From Treponema phagedenis (lineage in GTDB: Bacteria; Spirochaetota; Spirochaetia; Treponematales; Treponemataceae), in assembly GCF_008153345.1 (NCBI RefSeq), contig NZ_CP042818.1, forward strand, positions 2,294,001-2,358,000: 64,000 nucleotides of DNA, given 5' to 3'. This document shows positions 1 to 9,455 of this stretch, one piece after another. Both the position numbers and the translations under genes were made by a program. The first letter of the stretch is position 1. Each line of letters begins with the position of its first letter. The notes beneath the pieces were generated by a model that had not been told where the DNA came from, did no database searches, and saw nothing but the letters and a program-made list of their open reading frames with translations.

Positions 1-74
1 GCAAGAGCATCGGGGACAGACATCTCCGGATGAATATATAGCGGAGTGTTTGTCATAATACTTGCAACATCCAT
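1..74 (-). CDS. CBS-domain protein, N-terminal fragment (runs off window)
   Basis: Only the first 24 or so codons lie in the window. The chosen ATG at 74 has a strong ribosome site (AGGGAGGA) six bases upstream; an ATG six bases earlier abuts that site and is less likely. The visible peptide (MDVASIMTNTPLYIHPEMSV) has the D-x-x-x-x-M-T-x-x-P start typical of the first CBS motif in AcuB-like proteins. CBS pairs bind adenosine nucleotides and sense energy state. It lies 34 bases downstream of livF and is probably the last gene of the liv operon. The rest of the protein is not visible, so partner domains are unknown. Confidence 0.6.
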   Translation of the reverse strand, partial: MDVASIMTNTPLYIHPEMSVPDAL

Positions 75-107
75 ACGCATTCCTCCCTGATAATATACGG
101 GAACAGT

Positions 108-815
108 TTACTTTGTTCCCAAATAGGCTTGGCGGACCGAATCATCATTCAGTAATTCTGCGCCCGTCCCTGTTTTTACAATACTGCCGGTTTCAAGCAC
201 ATAGGCACGGGTGGCTATGTGCAAAGCTTTAAACGCATTTTGTTCGACCAGCAATATTGTAATACCTTCACTATTTATTATACGGATAATATTAAAAATT
301 TCATCTACTAATATCGGCGCAAGCCCCATCGAAGGTTCATCAAGGAGCAGTAAACGGGGGCGGCTCATCAGTGCGCGCCCGATTGCAAGCATTTGCTGCT
401 CGCCGCCTGAAAGGGTTCCGGCAGCTTGCCCTTTCCGTTCAAGCAAGCGAGGAAAAAAATCAAAGACGCGCTGTAAATCTTTTTGTATGCCTTCTTTATC
501 GTTTCTAAGATAGGCGCCCATTTCAAGATTTTCCATAACGGTTAAATTAAAAAACACCCGTCTGCCTTCGGGAACTTGCACAAGTCCCATGCGTACAATA
601 TCTGCGGGCGGCAATGCGGTAATGTCTTTATCCAAAAAGGAAATGCTTCCGCTTCTTTTTTTGATGATATTGGAAAGCGTATGCAGGGTTGTTGTTTTGC
701 CGGCTCCGTTTGCACCGATGAGCGTACAAATTTCCCCTTCATTGACCGTAAACGAAATACCGTGCAGTGCTTGAATATTTCCGTAAAACACTTCGAGATT
801 TTGTACGTTAATCAT
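108..815 (-). CDS. livF: Branched-chain amino-acid ABC transporter ATPase LivF
   Basis: This is a 235-residue ABC ATPase of the LivF type. It shows Walker A GANGAGKT (about residues 33-40), Q-loop VPEGRRVFFNLTVMENL, signature LSGGEQQ, Walker B LLLLDEP and the switch histidine replaced in context by the usual LivF LLVEQNA. Length matches the family (233-237). With LivG it would form the cytoplasmic ATPase dimer that drives import through LivH/LivM. Its start overlaps the end of livG by eight bases, indicating translational coupling. The substrate is presumed to be leucine/isoleucine/valine by family; related systems also carry other amino acids or urea. Confidence 0.93.
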   Translation of the reverse strand: MINVQNLEVFYGNIQALHGISFTVNEGEICTLIGANGAGKTTTLHTLSNIIKKRSGSISFLDKDITALPPADIVRMGLVQVPEGRRVFFNLTVMENLEMGAYLRNDKEGIQKDLQRVFDFFPRLLERKGQAAGTLSGGEQQMLAIGRALMSRPRLLLLDEPSMGLAPILVDEIFNIIRIINSEGITILLVEQNAFKALHIATRAYVLETGSIVKTGTGAELLNDDSVRQAYLGTK

Positions 816-1656
816 ATAATGAGTCCTCCGAGCCGAGATATGCTTTTATAACCTGCGGATTATGTACAACTTCCTCAGGAGAGCCGGCAGCGATAACCTT
901 TCCGTAATCCAACACAATAATCCGCTCGCAAATGCCCATAACAAGTTTCATGTCGTGCTCAATTAACAAAACCGTCAGCTGGAATTCTTTTTTGATAAAG
1001 CTGATAATTTCCATCAGTTCGCTTGTTTCCTGCGGATTCATGCCTGCTGCGGGTTCGTCTAAAAGTAAGAGCTGCGGACGAACGGCAAGGGCACGCGCAA
1101 TTTCGAGCCGCCGCTGTTCTCCATACGAAAGATTTTTTGCATAGTCATTGATTTTATCTTCCAGCGATAACAAACGGAGTAATTCACGCGCTCTTTTTCG
1201 TAATGCGGTATCATCGGCATAAAAATTTCCCATACGGAATACCGCATCCGTAACCGTTGATCGTTTTTCGTTATTTAATGCAATCAGAATATTATCTTCC
1301 ACAGTTAAATTATTAAACAGGCGGATATTCTGAAATGTGCGCGCAATTCCTAATTTTGCATGATGCCATGGTTGTTTTCCTTGCATCATAGAGCGGCTGG
1401 CCTGCCGATCGTAATACGTAATAGTGCCCGAAGTGGGCGCATAAATACCGGAGAGCATATTAAACACTGTTGTTTTACCCGCCCCGTTCGGCCCGATGAG
1501 CCCGACCAACTCATTGCGGTTGAGCACACATGAAAAATTGCTGACCGCACATAAGCCGCCGAAAATCATTGAAAGGGAATCCGCCTCTAAAAGCGTAGGA
1601 CTAATTCGTCCGGAATATTCTTTTTCCGTCTGTTTTTTTACAAAGAAAAAAGGCAT
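808..1656 (-). CDS. livG: Branched-chain amino-acid ABC transporter ATPase LivG
   Basis: This 282-residue ABC ATPase has Walker A GPNGAGKTT (about residues 55-63), the LivG-type insertion before ARTFQNIRLFNNLTVEDN, signature LSYGEQRR, Walker B LLLLDEPAAGMNP and H-loop IEHDMKLVM. The Pro-rich AAGMNP after Walker B distinguishes LivG from LivF. An N-terminal extension of about 20 residues precedes the usual start, so translation could begin slightly later, but the annotated start overlaps the livM stop. It lies in an overlapping operon and should pair with LivF. Confidence 0.93.
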   Translation of the reverse strand: MPFFFVKKQTEKEYSGRISPTLLEADSLSMIFGGLCAVSNFSCVLNRNELVGLIGPNGAGKTTVFNMLSGIYAPTSGTITYYDRQASRSMMQGKQPWHHAKLGIARTFQNIRLFNNLTVEDNILIALNNEKRSTVTDAVFRMGNFYADDTALRKRARELLRLLSLEDKINDYAKNLSYGEQRRLEIARALAVRPQLLLLDEPAAGMNPQETSELMEIISFIKKEFQLTVLLIEHDMKLVMGICERIIVLDYGKVIAAGSPEEVVHNPQVIKAYLGSEDSLYD

Positions 1657-2654
1657 TATGCGTCCTCCCTTTCTGCTTGTTTTTTACCAAAAAGTCCCTG
1701 TAGTTTTTGAGCCGCTGCGCTAAAGGATAGCTCTTTTGAACCTAAGAGTCCTTGGGGACGGAAGAGCATAACAATAATTAACAGCATCGGATAAATCAAT
1801 AAGCGGAATTCCTGTAAGAACCGCAAGAGTTCCTGCAAATAGGTTAATACAAAAGCGGCGATTATTGAGCCGGTAATATTACCGATGCCGCCGAGTACAA
1901 CAAAGATGAGGAAATCAACACTCTTATTAAAAGAGGCGATATCTGGTTTTACAAACCCGAGAAAGGGTGCGTAGAGGGCGCCGGCAAGCCCCGCAACAAA
2001 TGCGGCAAAAATAAAACTGCCCATCTTATAGCGGAACACCGAAATGCCGCAAGAATTTGCGGCTATTTCATCTTCGCGTACAGCCAAAACCGCTCGCCCG
2101 TATGGAGACTTCATGCCGTTATATAACACGATAATTACTAATGCCAAAACCGATGCAATGGCAAACCACGCATACTCAGGCATAACGGTTAAAATGCTGG
2201 TAATTCGTTTGCCGTTCGGGCCGCCGGTAAAACTTTTAAAATTAGTAAATACCACACGAATGATTTCGCCGAATCCCAGTGTAACAATTGCCAAATAATC
2301 GCCGGTGAGCTGCAATACCGGAAACCCGATTACAAAACCCGCAACGGCTGCAACAAGAGCCGCCGCCACAATAGCCGCCGGCAAAGGGATCGCGCAAGTT
2401 TCATAAAACCAGATTAAAAAATAAGCCCCGATTGCCATAAAGCCCGCCTGTCCAAGGGAAAGCTGACCGGTTAATCCGCAAATAATATTAACACTGATTG
2501 CCGCAATAGCATTGATAGCGGCAAGCGTAAGTATTTGTGCGGTATAGGGATCGATGATTCCGTTTTTGATAAAAAACCCCGGCATGACAACCAATACTAA
2601 AAGTGCCGCTATCGACAAACCGATCGATCTGTATTTTTTATGTACAAGACTCAT
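1656..2654 (-). CDS. livM: Branched-chain amino-acid ABC permease LivM
   Basis: A hydrophobic 332-residue permease with about eight to ten membrane segments. It carries the family hallmark GLTGQLSLGQAGFMAIGAY near residue 60 and the conserved cytoplasmic coupling region GRAVLAVREDEIAANSCGI. The late GGIGNITGSIIAAF motif is also typical of LivM. It would form the transmembrane pore with LivH in the inner membrane. The start overlaps the livH stop (ATGA type) and the stop overlaps the livG start. A basic tail follows the last membrane helix. Substrate assignment rests on family and operon only. Confidence 0.93.
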   Translation of the reverse strand: MSLVHKKYRSIGLSIAALLVLVVMPGFFIKNGIIDPYTAQILTLAAINAIAAISVNIICGLTGQLSLGQAGFMAIGAYFLIWFYETCAIPLPAAIVAAALVAAVAGFVIGFPVLQLTGDYLAIVTLGFGEIIRVVFTNFKSFTGGPNGKRITSILTVMPEYAWFAIASVLALVIIVLYNGMKSPYGRAVLAVREDEIAANSCGISVFRYKMGSFIFAAFVAGLAGALYAPFLGFVKPDIASFNKSVDFLIFVVLGGIGNITGSIIAAFVLTYLQELLRFLQEFRLLIYPMLLIIVMLFRPQGLLGSKELSFSAAAQKLQGLFGKKQAEREDA

Positions 2655-3535
2655 ACTTTTACCCTTGTTTTTTTACCCATCAATCCCGAAGGCTTTACCA
2701 ACAAGATAATAATTAACAGCGAAAATGAAATTGCATCGGCATACTGCGATGACAAAAAACCTTTTGTAAGTGTTTCCACCAAACCAAGAATATACCCGCC
2801 AATCATCGCCCCGGGTATTGATCCGATTCCGCCGAGCACGGCAGCAATAAATGCTTTCAGTCCGGGCATCGCACCCATGGTCGGCTCAATTTGCGGATAG
2901 GCTAAGGCAAACAATACGCCGCCCGCAGCCGCTAAAGCGGAACCGAGTGCAAAGGTAAAGGAAATAATTCCGTTAATGGACACACCCATTAAGCCGGCGG
3001 CGGTCGCATCAAACGATACTGCGCGCATTGCTTTACCCGCTTTGGTATGATTTACAATATAGTTCAGTAAAAACATTAACCCGATAGAAACGGATACAAC
3101 AATGAGCTGGATGTTTGAAATGTCAAAATCGCCAACTGAAATTTTTACAGTTGGCAATGTGGGAAACTGACGCGGGTCGGGGCCGATAAACGGCAAAACC
3201 CGCGCTCCGTTTTGTAAAATAAGCGAAACGGCAATCGCGGTAATAAGCGAATTGAGCCGCGGGGCATTCCGCAAGGGACGGTACGCAAAACGTTCTATAA
3301 TAATACCGACCGCTGCGCAAACAACCATTGCCGTTCCTATTGCAATAACGAATGACAGAGGCGATGTACCGAAAGTCAGCAGCACATAATAACCGACATA
3401 GGCGCCGAGCATCAGCACATCTCCGTGTGCAAAATTGATCAGCAACACAATACCGTACACCATTGTATACCCGAGCGCAATAAGAGCATAAATACTGCCC
3501 AATGACAACCCGTTTATCAGCTGTTGAATAACCAT
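2651..3535 (-). CDS. livH: Branched-chain amino-acid ABC permease LivH
   Basis: A 294-residue permease with the LivH start pattern (QQLINGLSLGSIYALIALGYTMVYG) and the conserved NFAHGDVLMLGAYVGYY segment. The later stretch VLGGIGSIPGAMIGGYILG is the LivH counterpart of the LivM GGIG motif, and the KAMRAVSFDATAAGLMG cytoplasmic loop contacts the ATPases. Length is normal for the family. It is the second gene of the operon, 37 bases after the binding-protein gene. No anomalies were seen. Confidence 0.93.
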   Translation of the reverse strand: MVIQQLINGLSLGSIYALIALGYTMVYGIVLLINFAHGDVLMLGAYVGYYVLLTFGTSPLSFVIAIGTAMVVCAAVGIIIERFAYRPLRNAPRLNSLITAIAVSLILQNGARVLPFIGPDPRQFPTLPTVKISVGDFDISNIQLIVVSVSIGLMFLLNYIVNHTKAGKAMRAVSFDATAAGLMGVSINGIISFTFALGSALAAAGGVLFALAYPQIEPTMGAMPGLKAFIAAVLGGIGSIPGAMIGGYILGLVETLTKGFLSSQYADAISFSLLIIILLVKPSGLMGKKTRVKV

Positions 3536-3572
3536 AACCGCCCCCGTAAACTTTTCGTATTTTGCGCTTTAT

Positions 3573-4736
3573 TTAAGGATTAACCGTATCTTTATAAACA
3601 GTCGCTACTTTTCCTTCGGCATTTTTTGTCAAACCAACCACAACCATTGCCTTAATAGGATTGCGTTTTGAATCAAAGCGCAGTTTTCCCGTTACATACT
3701 GACCTTCCATAGTTGCCAACGTATCCTTTAACACTGAAGGATCGGTTGAATTTGTTTTTTTAATAGCATCTCCCAGCAAGTAAACAGAGTCATACCCAAG
3801 AACCGCAAAAGCTGTGGGAGTTTGTTTATACGCATCACGATAGACAGAGACAAACTTCACCACGGCGGGATCTTTGGAATCGGCAATATAGTGATCCGAA
3901 AAATACGCACCCTCAAGCTCTTCACCAGCATATTCCTGAATACCTGCCCAGCCGTCTCCGCCAAGCAGTTGAGCCGTAATACCTTGCGCTCTCAGCTGTT
4001 TTGCAATTAACATAACCGTCGCATAGTAATCGGGTAAATAAATACATTCAGGATTTGTGCTTTTTATTTTTGTTAATTGCGCGTTAAAATCCTTGTCTCC
4101 ACCGGCATAGGATTCGGCAGCAACAATTTTCCCGCCGCTTTGTTCAAATGCTTTTGTAAAACTCTCGTACAAACCGCTTGAATAATCACTACCGGGATCA
4201 TACAAAACAGCCGCAGTATTAAACCCGAGATTCTTCTTTGCGTACTCGCCCATCACTCTTCCTTGGAAAGGATCGATAAAGCACATTCTGAAAATAAAAT
4301 CGCCCGCATCGGTTATTGACGGCATTGTTGCGGCAGGAGCAATTACCAGCACTTTTTGCATTTGCGCCAGCCCCGTCATTGCCTGCACACAGCCTGAAGT
4401 CAACGAGCCGATAATCATACGAACGCCGTCTTTTGCGGTTAATTTTTTATAAACGTTTACGGACTTTTCGGGATTACCTTCATCATCTTCAATAATCAAT
4501 TTTATTTGTTTACCGTTCCAACCGCCCGCCGCATTTATTTCCTGCACTGCAAGCTTAATTCCGTTCAACGCTTCGGTGCCGTATACCGCAACATTGCCCG
4601 ACAGGGGAGCAACAATACCGATGGTAATTTCTTTCTCATCGGAAACAGCCTCCGACTTGCTGCACGAAACAAAAAGACTCAGCGCTGTAACCGCAACACA
4701 ACATACCGCCACAATAAACTTTCTCATCTTTTTCAC
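3573..4736 (-). CDS. livK: Branched-chain amino-acid binding lipoprotein (LivK/LivJ type)
   Basis: A 387-residue periplasmic binding protein of the Leu/Ile/Val type (peripla_BP_6). Translation likely starts at a GTG (4736) seven bases after AAGGAG; the internal ATG three codons later is not better placed. The N-terminus has a basic head, a hydrophobic core and a lipobox-like LFVSC at residues about 21-25, so it is probably anchored as a lipoprotein. The mature part starts with ITIGIVAPLSGNVAVYGTEALNGIKLAVQEIN, the standard first strand-loop-helix with the ligand-binding Ser/Gly loop. It is the first gene of the liv operon and supplies substrate to LivHM. Confidence 0.9.
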   Translation of the reverse strand: MKKMRKFIVAVCCVAVTALSLFVSCSKSEAVSDEKEITIGIVAPLSGNVAVYGTEALNGIKLAVQEINAAGGWNGKQIKLIIEDDEGNPEKSVNVYKKLTAKDGVRMIIGSLTSGCVQAMTGLAQMQKVLVIAPAATMPSITDAGDFIFRMCFIDPFQGRVMGEYAKKNLGFNTAAVLYDPGSDYSSGLYESFTKAFEQSGGKIVAAESYAGGDKDFNAQLTKIKSTNPECIYLPDYYATVMLIAKQLRAQGITAQLLGGDGWAGIQEYAGEELEGAYFSDHYIADSKDPAVVKFVSVYRDAYKQTPTAFAVLGYDSVYLLGDAIKKTNSTDPSVLKDTLATMEGQYVTGKLRFDSKRNPIKAMVVVGLTKNAEGKVATVYKDTVNP

Positions 4737-4804
4737 AATTTTACTCCTTGAAAAAAATCAAAATAAAACAACCCACAATCTTTGCAATTGATTATTTAGG
4801 CGAG

Positions 4805-4833
4805 AGTGTACGTTATTTTGGCATTTTTGTCGA
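4805..4833 (-). promoter_or_regulatory. Probable sigma-70 promoter for the liv operon
   Basis: On the minus strand, TCGACA (4833-4828) and TACACT (4810-4805) are separated by exactly 17 bases. This places a transcription start near 4798, about 60 bases before the livK start codon. The match is 5/6 and 4/6 to consensus. No other comparable pair was seen upstream of livK. Confidence 0.45.
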
Positions 4834-4883
4834 GATATATTTGAGAATGAAACCAGGACATTCGCATAAACAAGGGCTTGCAG

Positions 4884-5135
4884 CTGTAAGTTTTTGATAA
4901 CTCAATTTGATTTTAATTCATCCAAATACGAATCGTAAAAAAATTTTATAAAAAAAAATTCGACCCTACGGTTTAGTTTTTGACGTCCTTGTCAAAAACT
5001 AAACCGTCTGCGTGGAACCACGGGCGTCCGTGCCCGTTCTGAGTTTGACAACGGTGAGTAAACTTACCATAGGGCAAAGCATTAATAATTTGCCTCCGCT
5101 TTGGCAACGAGTTTTAAAGCTTCAAACAGAGTAAG
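4884..5135. repeat. Modular intergenic repeat, copy 1
   Basis: Fills most of the gap between the liv promoter and the miaA stop. It contains the AT-rich arm (AATCGTAAAAAAATTTTATA), hairpin module B at 4970-5005 (arms GGTTTAGTTTTTGAC / GTCAAAAACTAAACC), the GC-rich module C (GGAACCACGGGCGTCC and following) and the core ACGGTGAGTAAACTTACCAT. The same modules recur near 20.5-21.1, 29.1, 31.2, 40.9, 52.2 and 62.3 kb. Outer boundaries are approximate. Confidence 0.75.
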
Positions 5136-5139
5136 TCGC

Positions 5140-6117
5140 TTAACTTGGGGTTTGTTTTAAAAAAGAGTCTATGGTTTTTCGGAGACTTTCCGTATCTGAA
5201 GGCAAACTGAGATTAACGGGTTGCACATTCGGAAAAGATTTAAAAAAGGTTTCCTGGCGTTTCGCATACCGCTTGCTGTTTCGCTTAATCAACTCTTTAA
5301 CTTTTTCGATATCAGCGGCGTGAGGATTTCCGTTGCCAAGCTCAAAAAATTCCCGATAGCCAATTGCTGTCATTGAAGGATCGTGTTGCGAAAAACCTTG
5401 TTCGAAAAGTGCATACACCTCGTTTTGTAAAGCGTTTTGTGCAAACATTTGTTCAACCCGCGCTTCAATGCGGGCATACAATTCTTCTCGGGGGCGAAAC
5501 AGGCAGACGGCTGTGAAATCATATGCACTGCGATATTCTTTTGTCCGAGAAAAAGCACTTAACGGTTTTCCGGAAGCGATAAACACTTCAAGTGCACGGA
5601 TAATTCGATATTCGTCATGAATATGAATTTTTTCTGCGGAAAGCGGATCAACCTGTTCCAATTCACGCAATAAAGCAGCAGCTCCTTCCTCCGCCATTCT
5701 TTTTTGCAGCTGTTTTCGAACCGACTCGTCCGCTTGCGGAGTTATCGGTAAGCCGAACATAAAGTTTTGCAGATAAAAGGCAGCCCCTCCAAGTAATACC
5801 GGTAAATTCCCGCGCTGAAAAATTTCCGCGCAAAGTCTGTCCGCTTCGCGCACAAAATCTCCTGTTGAGAATTCGCAATCCGGCTCGCAAATCGCCACAA
5901 GATGATGCGGCAACTTTTCCATAAGAGCTTCTGCGGGCGCACAGGATCCGACACTCATGCCCTTATAAATCTGCACGGAATCGGCATTTATTATTTCAGG
6001 CTTGAAGTTCGTATAATCGGTATTATTTTTTACAAGAAAATTTTCAGCAACTGCCGTTTTACCTACGGCAGTTGCCCCGAAAATTATGAGAACAGGAATT
6101 TTCTGAGAAAGGTGCAC
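5140..6117 (-). CDS. miaA: tRNA dimethylallyltransferase MiaA
   Basis: A 325-residue enzyme that transfers the dimethylallyl group to N6 of A37 in tRNAs reading UNN codons, the first step of ms2i6A formation. It shows the P-loop IIFGATAVGKTAVAENF (residues about 11-27), the family motif INADSVQIYKGMSVGSC, the LLGGAAFYLQNFMFGL substrate segment and the downstream YRIIRALEVF and MTAIGYREF signatures. The C-terminal KRNSKRYAKRQETFFK motif is the tRNA-binding stretch. Length is normal (about 300-320). The start codon is three bases after the stop of the small omega-like gene, so the two are probably co-transcribed. Confidence 0.95.
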   Translation of the reverse strand: MHLSQKIPVLIIFGATAVGKTAVAENFLVKNNTDYTNFKPEIINADSVQIYKGMSVGSCAPAEALMEKLPHHLVAICEPDCEFSTGDFVREADRLCAEIFQRGNLPVLLGGAAFYLQNFMFGLPITPQADESVRKQLQKRMAEEGAAALLRELEQVDPLSAEKIHIHDEYRIIRALEVFIASGKPLSAFSRTKEYRSAYDFTAVCLFRPREELYARIEARVEQMFAQNALQNEVYALFEQGFSQHDPSMTAIGYREFFELGNGNPHAADIEKVKELIKRNSKRYAKRQETFFKSFPNVQPVNLSLPSDTESLRKTIDSFLKQTPS

Positions 6118-6120
6118 GCG

Positions 6121-6327
6121 TTAATTATAATCGGGGTGATACTCAAGCTGATAATCAATTACATGGGTAAAAATTTGCCGCGCCGCTGTTGATACCACTT
6201 TACCGTCATTTTCTTCTAATATTGGATCATTAATGGTCGCAAGCTGAAACGCTCTACGAGTACCGGCTACGGTTATTTCGTAAATATTCCCCTCAAATTC
6301 AATCAATTCTTTTAATGGAAAAATCAT
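6121..6327 (-). CDS. rpoZ: Small protein, probable RNA polymerase omega subunit
   Basis: A 68-residue protein that fits the omega (RpoZ) pattern: a Tyr-rich recognition segment (NIYEITVAGTRRAFQLA), an acidic Asp-Pro loop, and a second helix with VVSTAARQIF corresponding to the usual VVxAxxEI stretch. Omega helps assembly of RNA polymerase by chaperoning beta-prime. The identification rests on a short pattern match, so other small-protein families remain possible. It lies directly upstream of miaA. A near-consensus promoter sits so close that the transcript may begin at the ATG, and no Shine-Dalgarno sequence is visible. Confidence 0.6.
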   Translation of the reverse strand: MIFPLKELIEFEGNIYEITVAGTRRAFQLATINDPILEENDGKVVSTAARQIFTHVIDYQLEYHPDYN

Positions 6328-6333
6328 AAACTG

Positions 6334-6362
6334 ATTGTACCATTTTTTTATAACCTATGCAA
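6334..6362 (-). promoter_or_regulatory. Promoter for the omega-like/miaA pair, possibly giving a leaderless mRNA
   Basis: On the minus strand, TTGCAT (6362-6357) and TACAAT (6339-6334) are separated by 17 bases. The normal start point, about seven bases after the -10 box, falls on the A of the ATG at 6327. There is no ribosome site between. Both boxes match consensus well. Confidence 0.5.
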
Positions 6363-6399
6363 GCAGGGCATTATTACACTTTCAGGACTTACGCATGAA

Positions 6400-6604
6400 T
6401 AAGTGGCGGCAGCCCTCCGTCCGCAGGTTACTTCCTTGACACGGTTGTCAAAAAACACCCTGCAAGTTTTAACGCTTTGCAAATAGTCAACTTTAAACCA
6501 TCATTTGACACCCGTATAGGTATCAAGGAATACTGAATCCGCAAACCGTTGTTATTAGCACTCGGATTAGTATATGTAGAAGTTAATGACAGAACGCTGC
6601 ATTA
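6400..6604. repeat. Modular intergenic repeat, copy 2 (diverged)
   Basis: The right part (about 6525-6604) contains GAATACTGAATCCGCAAACC and ends in GACAGAACGCTGCATTATA. These match copies 3 and 10, including the terminal inverted-repeat end shared with the IS630 element. The terminal TATA overlaps the stop codon of the chemotaxis gene at 6602. The left half is diverged. The rest of the interval 6328-6600 holds no gene. Confidence 0.55.
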
Positions 6605-8782
6605 TACTTTGAACTTACCTACTTCAATCGCAAGATTTTCAATAGTCTCTTTTGTCTGTTGTGTAATTTCGTTTAATTTTTGAGTGGCTTTATTGATCTG
6701 TATTGCTCCTAAATCCATCTCATCCATGCTTGTAGTTATTTGGCCGGCAATATGTGTGAGTCTCTGTATTTCATCAGCTACCTGAATGCTGCCATTCATC
6801 ATGTCAACCGAACCGGAGCGGACTTTTGAAGTTATTTCCCCAATATCTATTATCGTTTTTATAACTTGTTCAGAACCGCTGCTTTGCTCTTGCATTGCAT
6901 TCATGATGCTGTCTTCCTGTGTTTTCACTTCTTGCGTAAGACTGTACGTATCATCAAAAAGTTTTTGAGCTTCTGCGGCATCGGATGCAATATCATCTAT
7001 CTTAATTTTAAGAGTTTTTAATACAGAGCTGATTTGTTTACCCTGTGTGCTTGACTGTTCTGCAAGCTTTCGAATTTCATCCGCAACAACCGCAAAACCT
7101 TTTCCCGCATTTCCTGCATGAGCGGCTTCAATTGCCGCATTCATAGCGAGAAGGTTTGTTTGACTTGCAATATGCTGAATAACTGTGCTCGCTTGTAAAA
7201 GCCCTTCGGATTCTTGTGCTATTTCCTGTGTGAGTCGAGCAGAATTTACGGTTTTTGCTCTTACATAATTTGATTTTTCCTGTAAAGTTTCTATACGTTT
7301 TGCGTTTTCACTTAAAATACTGCTTACCGAATTAATATTGACAACCATCTCTGTAATTGCCGAAGAACTTTCGGTAATATTTGCAGCTTGCATTTCAATA
7401 TGTCTATTAAGGTTTTCGATAATTTTCCGCATTTCTTGCATTGAAGCTTCTGTTTGGTTAACGCTTGATGCTTGAGAAAGCACCTATCTTTTAACTTCTT
7501 TAATATTTTCACCGATTTGACTGATTGCTCCCGTGGTTTCATTCATATTATCCGAGAGGTCGGTCCCTACTTTTTGTAAATTACCGGCTGCTTTACCGAC
7601 GGTAACAACGGCACTGCGTATCTTTTTTATTGTTTCATTAAAGAATGTTGCAAGATCGGCAATTTCATCATTTCCTGTTACCGGTAAATGTACCGTCAAA
7701 TCTCCTTCCCCCTCCGCAATATCATACAGACTATTCGTTACCTGTTCGATTCTTTTTGTAATTTTATATATGAGTAAAAAAAGCAGAATAAATACCGTAA
7801 CAGCGGTTATGGCTAACATTATAATTACCGCAATGGTGAGCTTGATTCCGTTCGCATATATGTCAAATACGGGAAGTGCGCTTCCCGCAAACCATATTTG
7901 CTTTGTCTCTCCGATTTTTATCGGTACATATACATACATCCATTTAGCGTCATCTATTTTTTTAACAAAGTGAAACGGTTTGAGGTCTTCAGCGGCCTTT
8001 TTAAAAAAAACTGAAAAATCACTTTCAGAAAATTCAGGTAATTCTTTTGAAACCAAGGAATCGTCTTTATGAAATAAAACAAGCCCCTCCGCTGAAACAA
8101 GAATAGGAGCTCCTTTATTAAAAACGGTCTCGGTTTTAAATAAATCTTGCATATGAGAAAGAGAATAATCTATGCCGATAACGCCTATCGGTTTTCCGTT
8201 TTTATCATGAATGGGTACGGCACTTCCAGCAACATACATTGTTTTGCCCTGTAACGTATAACGGTTCGGTTTTATTAAAATACCCACTTTTGAATGTAAA
8301 GGATTTTCATACCAGAAGCTTCCGTCATAGTCGGTTAAGGGGTTAAGAGACACGATTCCGTTAACCTTGGTCCAATAAGGAATAAATCTGCCGGTTTCAT
8401 CATGGCCGGGTTGATTTTTAAATTTATTGTCTAAACCGTCGAGTGCGTTTGGCTCCCACACCGTCCATACATCAACAAAATTATTTTTTTCTGAAAGTGT
8501 TGTTTGCTGCAAACGATTAAAATATTCACGGCGTAAATCTGCGGGTATTATTGTATAGTTTTCAAAAGTTCTGGCTAAACTTACGGTTCTATCATAAACA
8601 TTTTGAATAATGAGCTGTACATCTCGCGCCATTGTCATACTTTGATCGTATAAATGTTGTAACGCAAAATCATATGAGGCCCGAGTCAAGCCTGTTATCA
8701 GAAAAATAAAGATAATCAGTGCAAAAGGAGAAAACACCCCAAGCAATGTCAGCACAAGTTTTTTACGAATAGTAAATTTCAT
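6602..8782 (-). pseudogene. Methyl-accepting chemotaxis protein interrupted by one in-frame TAG
   Basis: Two open stretches lie in one frame, separated only by a TAG at 7486-7484. The upstream part (7484-8782, 432 residues) has an N-terminal membrane helix, a Cache-type periplasmic sensor (GIDYSLSHMQDLF region), a second helix near residue 330 and a HAMP domain (EGEGDLTVHLPVTGNDEI). The downstream part (6602-7483) holds the methylation helices and signalling hairpin ([20 protein letters not shown]), ending in VGKFKV. The paralogue at 26883-28982 reads VKRQALTQAASVTET where this gene reads VKR[15 protein letters not shown], so a CAG glutamine codon probably became TAG. Without readthrough the product would be an untethered or signalling-dead fragment. 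A GTG directly after the stop could restart translation, but no clear ribosome site precedes it. Confidence 0.85.
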
Positions 8783-9180
8783 ACAGACCTCATCAGATAT
8801 AAATAGTTTATAATATATTTGTTTTTAATTTGTCTTATTTTAGAAACTAATGAAGTATTTTGCATGCATATACTTGGTGTTTCCGTTTTTTTAAGCATTA
8901 CATTATTAATCGGTGTTTTTTCATAAATTTTGAAATAATAAGTGTCAATAGTATGTACTTTATCGGGAAAAAATACGGATTCTAAGAAAATATCAACATG
9001 CATGAACTTCTCCACTTTATTAAAAAAAAATTAAAGAGACTTAAAATATTCTCTTTTTTAAGCAAACTCTTGATTATCTCTATCAGTATAGCATAGGAAA
9101 ATAAAAAACACCACGAAAAAATAAATTTTTATGAAGATTTTACCGACTTGCCAGCTTACACTTTTCCCATTTCTCGAAAG
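8783..9180. other. AT-rich non-coding stretch upstream of the first chemotaxis gene
   Basis: Contains the leader of the chemotaxis gene, whose ATG at 8782 follows GAGGT by six bases. A 78-codon minus-strand frame (8779-9015) has no family resemblance and overlaps the leader. No RNA gene or other recognisable feature was seen. Confidence 0.5.
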
Positions 9181-9369
9181 TAGTATAGCGTTTTTTTTAA
9201 TAAATCAATCTATTCTTACTACATCGTATTTGAATCGCAAAATTTTTTATAAAAAAGAACCCGACACGGCACAACGGTGGACAATTTACCATAGTGATGC
9301 TGAATCCGCAAACCTCCTGCTGATGCTTCGCGCTGCATACCAGCAAGTTAATTGCAAAACACTACACTA
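9181..9369. repeat. MITE-like repeat, copy 3 (complete, 189 bp)
   Basis: The best-defined copy of the family. It begins TAGTATAGCGTTTTT, identical over 15 bases to the left end of the IS630 element at 47.5 kb. It ends so that the reverse strand reads TAGTGTAGTGTTTTGCAATTA, giving imperfect terminal inverted repeats bounded by TA. The interior carries ATAAAAAAGAACCCGACACG, ACGGTGGACAATTTACCATA and TGCTGAATCCGCAAACC, all shared with other copies. This copy has no extra hairpin module. A short frame crossing it (9131-9370) is not a gene. Confidence 0.75.
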
Positions 9370-9455
9370 ATGCTTTTTTTCGAGTCCTGTTTAATCACTC
9401 GAATTTTATATACAAAAGAGAAATAGGTTCAGCATTATATCCGAATTTTATATCA

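Noticed and set aside
8779-9015. 78-codon minus-strand frame upstream of the first chemotaxis gene
   Set aside because: AT-driven composition, no family resemblance, no ribosome site, and it covers the leader of the real gene.
9131-9370. 79-codon plus-strand frame
   Set aside because: Most of it is the MITE-like repeat 9181-9369 read as protein.
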